NCBI RefSeq assembly: GCF_029395495.1
Contig: NZ_CP113918.1
Span: 1,612,001-1,676,000, forward strand
DNA from: Bifidobacterium sp. ESL0769
GTDB taxonomy: Bacteria > Actinomycetota > Actinomycetes > Actinomycetales > Bifidobacteriaceae
Direction of reading: 5' to 3'
DNA length: 64,000 nt
Shown here: positions 56,532 through 64,000 of the stretch, piece after piece
How positions within the stretch are numbered: position 1 is the first letter of the stretch
Layout: each line of letters starts with the position of its first letter
The notes under the pieces: generated by a model
The model's input: only the letters and a program-made list of their open reading frames with translations
The model's database searches: none
What the model was told of the DNA's origin: nothing
Made by a program: the position numbers and the translations under genes

Positions 56532-59500
56532 CTACGCTGCAGGCAGGCACTTCGGCCCGAAGAGAATCTTGATCTCGGCGAACAGCGACGTGTCACGTTT
56601 CACGCGGAACCTGTCGCCGAACGTCAACACCTTGGCGTTGCCGTCGGAATCCATAATGGCCAACCTGACCTCGCACATGCCGGGATGATTGGTGATGATC
56701 TTCCCCAGTTGCATGACATGCGGCCGGTTCAACGCGGTCTTTGGCAAGGTGAGCACCAACGGTCTTTCATCTTCCGCTACTAGGTTCGGGACGTTCATCT
56801 CGTTGGCGCGCATGCTCACCGTCTCGTCTCGCAACTCGATCTGACCGCGAATCTGCACCACCTCATCGACGGCCATCGATTCGGCCGCAGAAGTATAGGC
56901 GCGTCCAAAGAACATGCACTGGATGGAACTTTCCATATCCTCGATGGTGACAATGGCCCAAGGGTTGCCCTTCTTGGAGACGCGCCGATCGACGGAGGTG
57001 ATAAGCCCTGCGATGGTGACCTGCTGGCGGTCGTCCATCTTCGGAGCACTGTTGATCAACTGTGCGATAGACATGTCTCGCAGGCTGTTCAAAACGGAAG
57101 CCATGCCGGAAAGCGGGTGGTCGGAAACGTAGAGGCCAAGCATTTCGCGTTCGAAGTTCAGTTTGGTCTTCTTGTCCCATTCCTCGATGTCAGGCACGCT
57201 GACCTGAGCGTCGCCCATCGCGTCCTCACCGGACCCATCGCCGCCGTCACCGTCTGATCCGAGGTCGCTGAACAAGTCGAACTGGCCTTCAGCCTGCTTG
57301 CGTTTGAGGCTAATCACCGAGTCGATGGCAGGTTCGTGAATCTGGAAGAGCGCACGGCGGTTCGGGTCGATGGAATCGAAGGCACCGGCCTTGATCAGCG
57401 ATTCCACGAGACGCTTGTTGAGCACGCTCAATGGCACACGGCGGATGAAGTCCATGAAGTTGATGTATTTGCCACGCTTGCTCTCGCGCTCGGCGATGAT
57501 GTCTTGCACCGGATTGTCGCCGACGTTACGGATGGCGCCGAGGCCGAAACGGATGATGTTGCCGACAGGGGCGTATTCGAGCCGGGATTCGTTGACGTCC
57601 GGCGGCAGCACCTTGATGCCCATGCGCCGCGCCTCCCCGAGGTAGAGCGCGGTCTTGTCTTTGTTGGTGCGTTCGTTCTGCAGCAGCGCCGCCATGAATT
57701 CCACTGGATAGTGGGTCTTGAGGTAGGCCGTCCAGTAGGAAATAAGCCCGTAGGCTGCGGAATGGGCCTTGTTGAACGCGTAACCGGAGAACGGCACGAG
57801 GATATCCCAGACGTCCTGCGCGGCCTTCTGAGAATAACCGTGCTCCTTCATGCCTTCGAAGAACGGCCCCTGCTCCTTGGCCAACACTTCAGGCTTCTTC
57901 TTGCCCATAGCGCGTCGCAGCACGTCCGCTCGGCCAAGAGAGTAGCCGGCCAGTATTCGCGCGGCGGACTGCACCTGCTCCTGATAGACGATCAGGCCGT
58001 AGGTCTCGTCGAGCACCGGGGCGAGCGCCTCGGCCACCTCGTCGTTAATCGGGGTGATGGGCTGCAAACCGTTCTTGCGCTTGGCGTAGTTGTTGTGCGA
58101 GTCCATATCCATCGGGCCCGGGCGGTAAAGCGCGATGAGTGCGGAAATGTCGTTGAAATTATCAGGCTTGAGGCTTTTAAGCAGCGCGCGCATCCCGTCG
58201 CCATCGAGCTGGAAGACGCCGAGGGTGTCGCCTCGGGTCAGAAGCGCGTAGGTCTCCTTGTCATCCAGCGGGATCTTGGTATAGTCGATAGGCTCCTTAC
58301 CGTTGAGCTCGATGTTCTTCAGGGTGTCGCGGATGACCGTCAAGTTGGAGAGGCCGAGGAAGTCGTTCTTGACCAGCCCCAGCGTTTCGCAGGTATGGTA
58401 TTCGAAGGTCGTGGTCACCGTGCCGTCGGTGCGTTCCAAAAGCGGGGAGGTATCGGTGATTGGCGTAGCCGACATGATCGTGGCGCAGGCGTGCACACCA
58501 GTCTGGCGAATCAGGCCTTCGATGCCCTTGGCCTCGTCGGTGATGCGCTTGGCATCGGGGTCGGAATCGTAAAGTTCGCGGAATTCGCGCGCTTCGGCGT
58601 ACTTCTTGGAGGTCGGGTCGAACATCTCCTTGAGACTTGCATCCTTGCCGTTCTTGCTCGGCGGCAGCGCCTTGACGATGCGGTCGCCCACGGAGAATTC
58701 ATATCCCATGATTCGTGCGGAATCCTTGAGGGCCTGCTTGGTTTTGATGGTGCCGTAGATGACGCACTGGGCCACCTTGTCGTGCCCGTATTTGTCGGCC
58801 ACGTAATCGAGCACCTTCTGGCGGCCTTCGGGGTCGAAATCGATATCGATATCAGGCAGCGAGACGCGCTCGGGGTTGAGGAATCGTTCGAAGATCAGGC
58901 CATGCTTCAAGGGGTCAAGTTCGGTGATGCCCATCGCGTAGGCCACCATCGAGCCTGCCGCGGAGCCACGGCCAGGGCCGACCATCACACCGTGTGTCTT
59001 GGCCCAGTTGATGTAGTCGGCGACCACGAGGAAGTAGCCGCAGAACTGCATCTGGCAGATCACGCCGCACTCGTAATCGGCCTGTTTGCGCACGTTGTCG
59101 GGCACGTTGCCGTCGTAGCGTTTCTCGAGGCCCTGCTGCACGTCGTGTAGGAAGAGCGAAGTCTCATCCCAGCCGTCCGGGCAATCGAAGAGTGGCATGA
59201 ACGCGCCGTCTTCATGATCATCGAACATGACGTTGCAGCGTTCGGCTACTTCCAGCGTGTTGTCGCAGGCCTCGGGAAGGTCTTTGAAGAGAGCCCGCAT
59301 TTCCTCAGCGGATTTGATGTAGTAGCCGGAACCGTCGAATTTGAATCGATCCGGATCGTCCAAGTGCGAGCCGGAGTTGATGCAAAGCATCGCGTCCTGC
59401 GAACCTCGGTCGGCTTCGTGAACGTAGTGGGAATCATTGGTGGCGATGATGGGGGCACCGAGATCTTTGGCGATCTTGAGCAGGTCGGCAGAGACGCGCT

Positions 59501-60104
59501 TTTCGATTTCCAGATTGTGATCCATCAGTTCGACGTAGAAATTATCTTTGCCAAAGATGTCCTGCAACTGATGCGCGGCACGCAAGGCCTCCTTGTATTG
59601 GCCAAGACGCAACCTGGTCTGGACGATACCCGACGGGCATCCGGTGGTTCCGATGACGCCCTTGTGATAGGTCTGAAGCACGTCATAATCCATACGGGGC
59701 CACTTGCCCACACGGCCTTCGAGATTGGCCACGGACGAGGCCTTCATCAGGTTGACCAACCCCTCGTCGTTTTCGGCCCAGAGCGTCATATGGGTGATAA
59801 AACCGCCGCCGGAGACGTCGTCGCTGCGTTGGGCTTCCGTGCCCCAGTGCACGCGGCCCTTGTCCGTCCTCGAAGTTTCCGGGGTTACATAGGCTTCGAT
59901 GCCGATAATCGGCTTGATACCGGCATTTACAGCCGTGCTCCACATCTCGTAGGCACCGTGCATATTGCCGTGGTCGGTGATGCCGATGGCCGGCATTTCG
60001 AGTTCTTTGGCGCGGTTGACCAAATCGGGAATCTTGGACGCGCCGTCGAGCAGCGAGTAATGCGTATGGTTATGTAATTGAACAAAGTTTCCCGAATGAG
60101 CCAT
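56532..60104 (-). CDS. dnaE: DNA polymerase III alpha subunit
   Basis: Replicative polymerase of the DnaE1 type, about 1190 residues. The N-terminal PHP domain starts FVQLHNHTHYSLLDGASK; the polymerase active site shows GRGSAAGSMVAYAMG and PDIDIDFDPEGRQKVLDY; helix-hairpin-helix and OB-fold (VTIAGLITSVDRRVSKKGNP) follow. The ATG at 60104 (MAHSGNF) is preferred; a GTG three codons earlier is open. It follows rluD in the same direction, about 70 bases away. Confidence 0.96.
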   Translation of the reverse strand: MAHSGNFVQLHNHTHYSLLDGASKIPDLVNRAKELEMPAIGITDHGNMHGAYEMWSTAVNAGIKPIIGIEAYVTPETSRTDKGRVHWGTEAQRSDDVSGGGFITHMTLWAENDEGLVNLMKASSVANLEGRVGKWPRMDYDVLQTYHKGVIGTTGCPSGIVQTRLRLGQYKEALRAAHQLQDIFGKDNFYVELMDHNLEIEKRVSADLLKIAKDLGAPIIATNDSHYVHEADRGSQDAMLCINSGSHLDDPDRFKFDGSGYYIKSAEEMRALFKDLPEACDNTLEVAERCNVMFDDHEDGAFMPLFDCPDGWDETSLFLHDVQQGLEKRYDGNVPDNVRKQADYECGVICQMQFCGYFLVVADYINWAKTHGVMVGPGRGSAAGSMVAYAMGITELDPLKHGLIFERFLNPERVSLPDIDIDFDPEGRQKVLDYVADKYGHDKVAQCVIYGTIKTKQALKDSARIMGYEFSVGDRIVKALPPSKNGKDASLKEMFDPTSKKYAEAREFRELYDSDPDAKRITDEAKGIEGLIRQTGVHACATIMSATPITDTSPLLERTDGTVTTTFEYHTCETLGLVKNDFLGLSNLTVIRDTLKNIELNGKEPIDYTKIPLDDKETYALLTRGDTLGVFQLDGDGMRALLKSLKPDNFNDISALIALYRPGPMDMDSHNNYAKRKNGLQPITPINDEVAEALAPVLDETYGLIVYQEQVQSAARILAGYSLGRADVLRRAMGKKKPEVLAKEQGPFFEGMKEHGYSQKAAQDVWDILVPFSGYAFNKAHSAAYGLISYWTAYLKTHYPVEFMAALLQNERTNKDKTALYLGEARRMGIKVLPPDVNESRLEYAPVGNIIRFGLGAIRNVGDNPVQDIIAERESKRGKYINFMDFIRRVPLSVLNKRLVESLIKAGAFDSIDPNRRALFQIHEPAIDSVISLKRKQAEGQFDLFSDLGSDGDGGDGSGEDAMGDAQVSVPDIEEWDKKTKLNFEREMLGLYVSDHPLSGMASVLNSLRDMSIAQLINSAPKMDDRQQVTIAGLITSVDRRVSKKGNPWAIVTIEDMESSIQCMFFGRAYTSAAESMAVDEVVQIRGQIELRDETVSMRANEMNVPNLVAEDERPLVLTLPKTALNRPHVMQLGKIITNHPGMCEVRLAIMDSDGNAKVLTFGDRFRVKRDTSLFAEIKILFGPKCLPAA

Positions 60105-60184
60105 GCTCTCCACGATACCGAGCCGGTCAGACGCTGAAAGCCTTTAGCGAACCATGCTCACTAGATGCTATTTACTATCAAAAC

Positions 60185-61111
60185 CTATTCTTTTTCACGC
60201 TTATCTTCGCGCACGACGCTCAGCGCATGCTGCAAATCGGCGGGATAGCGGGATTCTACCACTGTGCGGACGTGGGTGCGGGGGTGCTTGAATTCCAAAC
60301 GCATGGCGTGCAGCCATTGGCGGTTCAGGCCCAGGCGCTCGGCCAGCACGGGGTTCGCGCCGTACATCGGATCGCCTACCAGCGGATGACCGATGGATGA
60401 GAAATGTACACGAATCTGGTGGGTGCGGCCGGTTTCGAGGTTGACGCTCACGAGCGTCGCCTCGCTGAAGCGCTCCAGCACATCCCAGTGAGTAATTGCT
60501 TTTTTGCCCAGCGGCGTGACGGTGAAACGGAAATCTGAGACTTTCGCCCTTCCGATAGGCGCTTCGATAGTCGCTTTGTCATGGGTCAAGTTGCCCTGTA
60601 CCAAAGCGTGATAAATCTTGGTGACTTCGTGATGGGCGAATTGGCGACGCATCTCGCGATAAGCCAAGTCCGATTTGCATACCAGCATGAGCCCACTGGT
60701 GCCGACGTCGAGTCTGCTGACGATACCTTGCCTGCCAGGAGCGCCCATGGACGTGATGTGCACTCCGCGGGCCAAGAGGCTGCCGAGCACCGTCGGCCCC
60801 GTCCAGCCCGCAGAAGCATGCGCGGCGACACCAACAGGTTTGTCGACCACGACGACGTCGTCATCTTCATAGACGACGGCCATGCCTTCAGCCAGCGGTT
60901 CCGGTTCCGGCTGTTTTTCTTCGATGTCGAATTCGACGGTATCGCCGCTCAACAGTGTGCCGGATTTTGAAATCTTATGTTGGAGGACACTCACTTCGCC
61001 GGCCTCGATGAGTTCAACAGCCTTGGACCGCGAGACACCTAGCATTTTCGCCACGGCCACGTCGAATCTCTTGCCGATCAACGCATCGGGTGCTGGCACC
61101 AAGCGGCTCAT
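60185..61111 (-). CDS. rluD: RluA-family pseudouridine synthase (RluD-like)
   Basis: A 308-residue enzyme that forms pseudouridine in rRNA. An N-terminal S4 domain (RFDVAVAKMLGVSRSKAVELI) precedes the catalytic domain with the Asp motif GIVSRLDVGTSGLML; the usual HRLD is SRLD here. KIYHALVQG, TGRTHQIRVHFSSIGHPLVGD and LHAMRLEFKHP are intact. The ATG overlaps the lspA stop (ATGA). Confidence 0.93.
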   Translation of the reverse strand: MSRLVPAPDALIGKRFDVAVAKMLGVSRSKAVELIEAGEVSVLQHKISKSGTLLSGDTVEFDIEEKQPEPEPLAEGMAVVYEDDDVVVVDKPVGVAAHASAGWTGPTVLGSLLARGVHITSMGAPGRQGIVSRLDVGTSGLMLVCKSDLAYREMRRQFAHHEVTKIYHALVQGNLTHDKATIEAPIGRAKVSDFRFTVTPLGKKAITHWDVLERFSEATLVSVNLETGRTHQIRVHFSSIGHPLVGDPMYGANPVLAERLGLNRQWLHAMRLEFKHPRTHVRTVVESRYPADLQHALSVVREDKREKE

Positions 61112-61719
61112 CGACCGTCCGCCCCTCTATCCTCTACAGCTTTCACCGGTTCTTCCTGGATGTTCTTACGGTCTTGGCTATCATTGGAATTGTGGGCATC
61201 GCCGCTATCGTCGCTGTCTTTGATGTCTTTCGCGCTGAACGGCACGTTGACCAACAACAGGATGATGATGAGAACGGCGGCAATCCCCAGTTCAATATCA
61301 GCCACATTGCCTACGGACCAGCCATAGTTGAGGAAATCCACTACTTTTCCATTGAGGAACCCATGTGCGAAAATCACCCGGTCAATGAGATTACCGAAAG
61401 CCCCCGCAAAGGCGATAATCAAAGCTGCCGTCCACCACAGCGAAACCGTGGTCAATGCCAGATACACCAGCGCCACGCAGGCTACCAGCGCGAAGCAGGA
61501 AATCAACCATGTGACCGACGAACCCATCCCCAGCGATGCCCCGGGGTTATGAACCAACGTCAGACCCAAAAATCCGGGTATAACCATGACGGTCCTGCCA
61601 TCACCGAGAGCGGCTTGCGCCCATAGCTTGGTAAGGCGGTCGAGCAAAAGCGCTACAACCGCTACGATAACGAAAACGGCCACACGAGTGCGCAGCCGTT
61701 TAGGTGATACATTTTTCAT
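61108..61719 (-). CDS. lspA: Lipoprotein signal peptidase
   Basis: Aspartic peptidase (signal peptidase II) in the membrane that cleaves prolipoproteins. Four membrane segments; the catalytic Asp residues are in AFGNLIDR and VGNVADIELG, and the NPGASLGMGSS motif is present. The ATG at 61719 gives 203 residues; the open frame runs further up into divIVA. A 40-residue hydrophilic tail (DSDDSGDAHNSNDSQD) follows the last segment. It overlaps rluD. Confidence 0.93.
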   Translation of the reverse strand: MKNVSPKRLRTRVAVFVIVAVVALLLDRLTKLWAQAALGDGRTVMVIPGFLGLTLVHNPGASLGMGSSVTWLISCFALVACVALVYLALTTVSLWWTAALIIAFAGAFGNLIDRVIFAHGFLNGKVVDFLNYGWSVGNVADIELGIAAVLIIILLLVNVPFSAKDIKDSDDSGDAHNSNDSQDRKNIQEEPVKAVEDRGADGR

Positions 61720-61732
61720 ATCGATGGCCGAA

Positions 61733-63007
61733 TCAGTTCTTGGCTTCTTCCATCTTGTTGTACGTATTCGTATCGCTGACCTGGGAGACAAGCTGGCCCA
61801 AGAATTCGGTCAGGCGGGTACGATATTCGGTCTCGAACTGCTTGAGGCTCTGGATATTGGCCTCAATGACCTTGGACTGAGAAGCGAGGTTGTCACGCAC
61901 CTGCTGGGCATAGGTCTCGGCAGCGGAACGTGTCTTCTGATCGTACTCGGCAGCACGACGCTGAACCTCGGACTCGTAGTTGTCGGCCGAAGTATGCTTC
62001 TGCGTGGAGTAATCGTCAGCGGCGCCACGGGTCTTCTGTGCATACGCATCGGCCTCGGAACGGGTCTGCTTGGAATAGTCCTCAGCCTTGCCGCGAACCT
62101 GCTTGGAGTACTCATCGGACTCGTTGCGGGTGCGAGTGGAATAATCGTTGGCCTTGTTGACCAGTTCCTGATACTTGGTCTGGCTGGCGTCGGTGATTTC
62201 CTTGGCCTTGGCCTTGCCCTTGTCGACATACTGATCGTGCAGCTGCATGGCGAGCGTCAGCATGGCGGTCGCGCGCTCAGGCTCGCTGTTGGCTCCAGCC
62301 GCGGCTCCTGCGATCTTCTGCAGGCTGCCGGTCTCGGTGCTCGGTTCAAGCTTGGAGACCTGGGCACGCAGCTGGTTCTCACGCTGCCTGGATTCCTCGA
62401 GCTGGCGGGAAAGATCGCGCATCTGCTGAGTCTGCTGGCTTGTGCTGGAAAGCTGCTTCTTGGCCTGCTCAAGCTCACGGGAGAGCTTCTCGTTGCCGCT
62501 GCGGAATTCGTCGCGCTCGTGTTGGACGGCGACAAGCTGATTGTCGATGTCCTTCTTGCCCTGGGCCTGCGCGGCCTGGGCGGTAAGCTGATCGATCTGA
62601 GCGTTCAGGCGATCGACCTGATCCTTCAGCTGCTTGTTCTGCTCGGCCAGCGCCCTGTTGCTTTCCTCAGCCTCTGCAAGCTTGGAGGCATCAACGCTTG
62701 CCGTTGCAGCCTGATTGGCAGCCTTCTGCTGCTGGCTGGCCGCCGTCTTCAAGGTTTGGTTCTCACGGCTAAGGGTCTGAACCTGACTGGTCAGATCCGA
62801 AATCTTGGAATTGAGCTTGCTGACATCCGGACCGAGCGACTGCGTCGACTGTCCGTTGCCGTTTGCCATAGCCTGCTTGCCGAGAGCTTCAACGGTCTCG
62901 GTGACCTGATCGAGGAAGTCATCGACCTCTTCGACATCGTACCCTTCTTTAAAACGTACGGTTTGGAAGGCATGTTCCCTGATATCTTTCGGCGTTAACA
63001 GTGCCAT
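61733..63007 (-). CDS. divIVA: DivIVA / Wag31-like polar growth protein with 11-residue repeats
   Basis: A 424-residue coiled-coil scaffold that marks poles and septa and guides wall synthesis in actinobacteria. The DivIVA lipid-binding domain is MALLTPKDIREHAFQTV with GYDVEEVDDFLDQV. A central coiled coil (about 60-240) is followed by exactly eight 11-residue repeats (61880-62143, Y-S-x-Q-T-R-x-x-A-D-x). Then a last helix. The start has GAGGTG upstream and a likely -10 TATAAC further up. It precedes lspA by 13 bases. Confidence 0.93.
   Translation of the reverse strand: MALLTPKDIREHAFQTVRFKEGYDVEEVDDFLDQVTETVEALGKQAMANGNGQSTQSLGPDVSKLNSKISDLTSQVQTLSRENQTLKTAASQQQKAANQAATASVDASKLAEAEESNRALAEQNKQLKDQVDRLNAQIDQLTAQAAQAQGKKDIDNQLVAVQHERDEFRSGNEKLSRELEQAKKQLSSTSQQTQQMRDLSRQLEESRQRENQLRAQVSKLEPSTETGSLQKIAGAAAGANSEPERATAMLTLAMQLHDQYVDKGKAKAKEITDASQTKYQELVNKANDYSTRTRNESDEYSKQVRGKAEDYSKQTRSEADAYAQKTRGAADDYSTQKHTSADNYESEVQRRAAEYDQKTRSAAETYAQQVRDNLASQSKVIEANIQSLKQFETEYRTRLTEFLGQLVSQVSDTNTYNKMEEAKN
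61880..62143 (-). repeat. Eight 33-bp repeats inside divIVA
   Basis: The coding sequence of divIVA has eight 33-base units, each an 11-residue block with Tyr at position 1, Arg at 6 and often Ala-Asp/Glu at 9-10. Between the first Tyr codon (62143) and the eighth (61912) are exactly seven periods. The pattern is a hendecad coiled coil. Confidence 0.85.
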
Positions 63008-63127
63008 AAACTTTTACACCTCACTTTGGGCATGATGCCTCTGATTTTTGACTCTTGAATAGATGTTATACCATACAGTCTACCGTCAGTTTCGGGAATC
63101 CCGCATAGATACTTGCTATAAGTTTGT

Positions 63128-63496
63128 CTATTGTTCCCATGAAACCTGTTGCGAAGAGGAGAATCCGCCATCGCTCTGCTCGGTCCCGAGGCCTTGCGAA
63201 GACGGGAACCCACCGTTTGGTTGTCCGGTCTGCGGGCCCTGCGGATAGAATGGCGAAGGTGACGTGGAAGGGAAATTCTGGTTGACAGCTCGCATACCGG
63301 AAGCCGCAGCAGGGCCCATACCGGAAGGTGAGCCTGAAAGCTGACCCTGCAGATAGGAAATCTGCCGTTCCTCTTCCTCCAAGGTGTGCGCGACCTGATC
63401 CAGGAAATCATCGACTTCCTCGACATCATAGCCTTCTTTAAAACGAACTGTCTGGAACGCTTTATTACGGACTTCTTCTGCAGAGAGTAATGCCAT
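63128..63496 (-). CDS. Second, short DivIVA-domain protein
   Basis: A 122-residue protein whose first 40 residues (RNKAFQTVRFKEGYDVEEVD) are nearly the same as those of the large DivIVA next door; after a short helix (HTLEEEERQISYLQGQL) it becomes a Gly, Pro, Ser and Gln-rich tail. No long coiled coil. A tandem paralogue, probably able to join DivIVA assemblies through the shared domain and act as a modulator; it is separated from divIVA by 120 bases that carry a promoter. Confidence 0.88.
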   Translation of the reverse strand: MALLSAEEVRNKAFQTVRFKEGYDVEEVDDFLDQVAHTLEEEERQISYLQGQLSGSPSGMGPAAASGMRAVNQNFPSTSPSPFYPQGPQTGQPNGGFPSSQGLGTEQSDGGFSSSQQVSWEQ

Positions 63497-63534
63497 GATG
63501 ACCTTTCAGTACACGTAAACCAAATTGATATTAC

Positions 63535-63813
63535 TTAAATGATGAAATCCACTACCGCAAGGATAAACCACAGGACTACAGGAGTGACGTCCAAACCCAT
63601 ATTGCCCATCCGGATAACAGGGATGAAACGGCCCAACCAACGCAGCGGCGGATCGGTCAATACGTAGAAGACATTGACAATCGACCCAATCACGCGGCCT
63701 GGACGCCAACTAGGTATCAATGCGAACACCCAATCAATAAGCACCCTAATGAGGAGTACCGTCGAATAGACGGCGATAACCCATTTGATCAGACTAAGGA
63801 TGGTAATCAACAT
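63535..63813 (-). CDS. YggT-family membrane protein
   Basis: A 92-residue protein with two membrane segments (LIKWVIAVYSTVLLIRVLIDW and the C-terminal VTPVVLWFILAVVDFII) and the family motif FYVLTDPPLRWLGRFIP between them. Members lie between sepF and divIVA in many Gram-positive bacteria and are linked to osmotic or division functions without a firm biochemical role. Confidence 0.92.
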   Translation of the reverse strand: MLITILSLIKWVIAVYSTVLLIRVLIDWVFALIPSWRPGRVIGSIVNVFYVLTDPPLRWLGRFIPVIRMGNMGLDVTPVVLWFILAVVDFII

Positions 63814-63819
63814 AAAACC

Positions 63820-64000
63820 TCAGAACAGGCCGTCTTCGGATTCATCGGACGATGACTGATCCACCTTGATGTTGACCTGCGCGGGACTCAACAGGAAGAC
63901 CCTAGGAGTGACGCGCTCCAGCGAACCACGGACACCGAAGACCACACCCGCCGAAAAATCGACGATGCGGTAAGCAACGGCTTCGGAGACACCCGTAAGG
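63820..64000 (-). CDS. sepF: Cell division protein SepF, C-terminal part (cut by window edge)
   Basis: The last 59 residues of SepF, the membrane anchor of FtsZ. The core RIVDFSAGVVFGVRGSLERV and TPRVFLLSPAQVNIK fits the SepF ferredoxin-like domain; the protein ends in an acidic tail DESEDGLF. The stop is 6 bases from the yggT start. The rest lies beyond the right edge. Confidence 0.94.
   Translation of the reverse strand, partial: LTGVSEAVAYRIVDFSAGVVFGVRGSLERVTPRVFLLSPAQVNIKVDQSSSDESEDGLF

Noticed and set aside
57336..59150. Plus-strand open frame of about 600 codons inside dnaE
   Set aside because: Antisense shadow of dnaE; no ribosome site and no recognisable protein.

Overview
This window is chromosomal DNA of an actinobacterium, almost certainly a Bifidobacterium. 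The evidence is the tmRNA tag peptide (AKSNRTEFALAA), the gene order of the division and wall cluster (mraZ to ftsQ, and separately sepF-yggT-divIVA-lspA-rluD-dnaE), PriA-type HisA, a GlnA2-like glutamine synthetase, L-lactate dehydrogenase, and GC-rich coding sequence with mostly good ribosome binding sites. Species cannot be fixed from the sequence alone.

Layout. 0-4.5 kb: start of smc, folC, then a Xaa-Pro aminopeptidase with a Nudix hydrolase. 4.5-10 kb: a small mannose-use locus (ROK regulator, PfkB fructokinase, GH125 alpha-1,6-mannosidase, AGE-family isomerase) that could take a mannosyl residue to fructose 6-phosphate, the entry to the bifid shunt. 10.15-10.6 kb: ssrA (tmRNA) and its terminator. 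10.6-14.85 kb: an AT-rich accessory island, all genes on the minus strand: a DUF2806-type protein, a GNAT acetyltransferase translationally coupled to an unlisted 52-residue basic protein, and a tightly coupled pair made of a DUF4365 nuclease-fold protein and an unrecognised 373-residue protein. No integrase or att repeat was found. 14.9-31 kb: dtd, then the minus-strand dcw operon (mraZ, rsmH, ftsL, ftsI, a degenerate MurE-like gene, murF, mraY, murD, ftsW, murG, murC, ftsQ), whose promoter carries four 10-bp-spaced MraZ boxes.

31-50 kb: a HelD-like RNA polymerase-associated helicase, nrdR, a divergent SOS pair (LysM/YneA-like inhibitor candidate and lexA), a cation diffusion facilitator, an AEC permease, ldh, hflX, an RsmC-like methyltransferase, the giant helicase hrpA, a wall-associated actinobacterial protein, glnA and a beta-phosphoglucomutase-like gene. 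50-56.4 kb: histidine genes hisD, hisC, hisB, an unknown gene inside the hisB-hisH block, hisH, and priA. 56.5-64 kb: dnaE, rluD, lspA, two tandem DivIVA-domain genes, yggT and the end of sepF.

The best candidates for something undescribed are the island modules between ssrA and dtd: the DUF4365 + 373-aa pair and the 52-aa + GNAT pair. Also notable are the MurE-like pseudoenzyme, the 11-residue repeats of the large DivIVA protein and the unknown gene inside the histidine operon.
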